64,000 nt of DNA, from positions 4,618,607-4,682,606 of the forward strand of contig CM055098.1 in the NCBI GenBank assembly GCA_029204225.1, read 5' to 3'. Of this stretch, positions 62,651-64,000 are shown one piece after another; positions within the stretch are counted from its first letter, which is position 1; every line of letters starts with the position of its first letter. A program made the position numbers and the translations under genes. Origin of the DNA: Diphasiastrum complanatum. Its lineage: Eukaryota; Streptophyta; Lycopodiopsida; Lycopodiales; Lycopodiaceae. The notes under the pieces were generated by a model. The model was not told the origin of the DNA and did not search any database. It saw only the letters and a list, made by a program, of their open reading frames with translations.

Positions 62651-63765
62651 TGTTGGATTATTCTCTTTCTACCAATCGACTAATCAATTTTATTCTTCAT
62701 CCGTTTTTATCCAGTTCTACGGATTTTTTAGTGTCTTTATACAGTCTGCAATTTTACAAGTATCTTTACGCAGTCTGCAGAATTACATGGAGTGTTACCA
62801 CAGTGTCGCATTTTTCACTTGTCAGGAATCCCGTTGAAAAATGCAATGTCACCTTTTTCGCATTTTTTGTCTGACAAAAATCTCGTGTAAAAAACTGTGT
62901 CGCATTTTTTCGCTTTTTCCAAAGAGCCTCAAATGTTAAGGAAATGACTTTTTGGCAAAGTGTGGGACAATCCTAGATGAGATTTAAGGGCACCTCCTCC
63001 TTTTTCGCCTTTTCGTGAAAAACCCGACAATGTCGCCTGTGGCTGTTTTAGTTCATTTCTGCAGAGCTACAGTTTTGATGCATTTATGCAGACAGAACAT
63101 TTACGACCAATTTTACCGCTTATCAGCAATCAATGACAAGGACCGAATGGATGCTAGCGGGTCACCAGCCAACTGGCGATCGTAATTGACGACCTAATTT
63201 CTTAGTATAAATAGTTGTTCATATTCATATAGTTCATGATTATTTGAAATTCATTCAAAATCATCATTATCAGAAGCATTTGAATAGTTAGCTCTCTCTC
63301 TCTCTCAAGCCTATGAGCTTGAACACTCATGAGTATTCTAGCTCACTTCTTAGAGTTGTTTTAGAGATTGCTATTGCGCCACTGCTTATCAGCATTGCGC
63401 ATTAATTCAGACTTTCATTTTAGCCACTCAGAGATAGCATTGAGTACGCTACTTCGATCCGCAACTTATTGTACTCATTTACTTCTGTTTCATTTTGAGT
63501 CAATACTATTCTTTATTGCGTTCAGCTTCGTCTTAGAATGTATGCGGTTTTTGGAGTTCTTCGCGACTAATTATTTGTCTGATAATTTTTTATGCTTAAT
63601 TGTTTGGCTACGTAATCATTGTAGTACTGGCAATTTCAAAGTTAGTTACTATAAGTTCAAATGTGATTTCTATCACTATTGTCTTGTTTGAAATTGATAG
63701 GCGTAGTCATGCATTGGAAAGATGAAGATAGTTTATTCCGCCATGCACGAAAAGTTTTTTTTCTA
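62651..63765 (+). repeat. 3' LTR, same family as 37265 onward
   Basis: TGTTGGATTATTCTC starts right after the polypurine tract. A TATA-like TAGTATAAATAG (63205) and later words shared with 37960-38310 support LTR identity. CTCTCTCTCTCTC occurs at 63293-63305. The end is approximate. Confidence 0.7.
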
Positions 63766-64000
63766 GACACACGAATTATTTTCATTCGTTTCTTTTTGAG
63801 TTAGACCTATCTTCTGCACACCACTTTCCGACAAAAAGCACTATAATTGACACTCCGATAGTACCAAAAAATGTAGCCTGAACTTATAAACAAAAAAAAT
63901 CAGAATACTGACAGATAAGTGATCCAATATACCAAATTAGTACTCATCAGTTTCAAAACAAGTACTATGAAAGTACCAAATGAATCGATATAAGGCACAA
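63766..64000. other. Unassigned window end
   Basis: AT-rich; nothing recognised. Confidence 0.4.

Overview
The window is nuclear DNA of a land plant with a large, repeat-laden genome. It is AT-rich and filled with broken Ty1/copia and Ty3/gypsy LTR retrotransposons, hAT-type DNA transposon debris and very long dinucleotide microsatellites. The only host gene I can support has GT-AG introns, the first being 8.7 kb and loaded with transposons. Such inflated introns in a small housekeeping gene are typical of gymnosperms and ferns, but the sequence alone does not settle the clade.

Layout. 0-3.4 kb: a transposase-like scrap, then a decayed copia pol (+) with its 3' LTR. 3.4-9.8 kb: an LTR split by a young, nearly intact copia element (-), whose 1,317-codon gag-pol frame is broken by two stops. 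9.8-12.1 kb: a gypsy leader with primer-binding site and gag (+). 12.2-13.2 kb: three giant (GA)n tracts in a 400-bp tandem duplication. 13.5-14.1 kb: a hAT transposase remnant. 14.4-24.3 kb: an LTR-like block, two decayed copia elements (-) and another LTR with primer-binding site. 24.3-29.1 kb: mostly unassigned, with an unidentified broken ORF (-), a (CT)n(AC)n microsatellite and a strict purine-pyrimidine alternating tract. 29.1-32.8 kb: gypsy gag-protease (-) between two inverted related LTR arms. 32.9-42.3 kb: three copia remnants (+), one with two reverse-transcriptase segments in tandem.

43.4-53.8 kb: the spliceosomal Sm protein gene SmD1 (+), four coding exons giving 117 residues. 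Intron 1 (8,662 bp) carries a 70-bp tandem repeat, a back-to-back copia scrap, a hAT remnant with a DUF659-like segment, a possible two-exon acidic gene fragment on the other strand, and two short non-autonomous hAT-like elements with perfect 8-bp target duplications. These two elements and the hAT remnant all carry palindromic or near-palindromic motifs near their ends.

53.8-64 kb: gene-free DNA, a clean 831-bp solo LTR with 5-bp target duplication (same family as the split LTR at 3.4-9.8 kb), a copia RNase H scrap (-), a gypsy pol (+) followed by a 10-bp minisatellite, an unassigned ORF, and a copia 3' end with its LTR. Apart from SmD1, nothing here looks like a working host pathway. The interest lies in how the elements nest, recombine and sit inside the gene.
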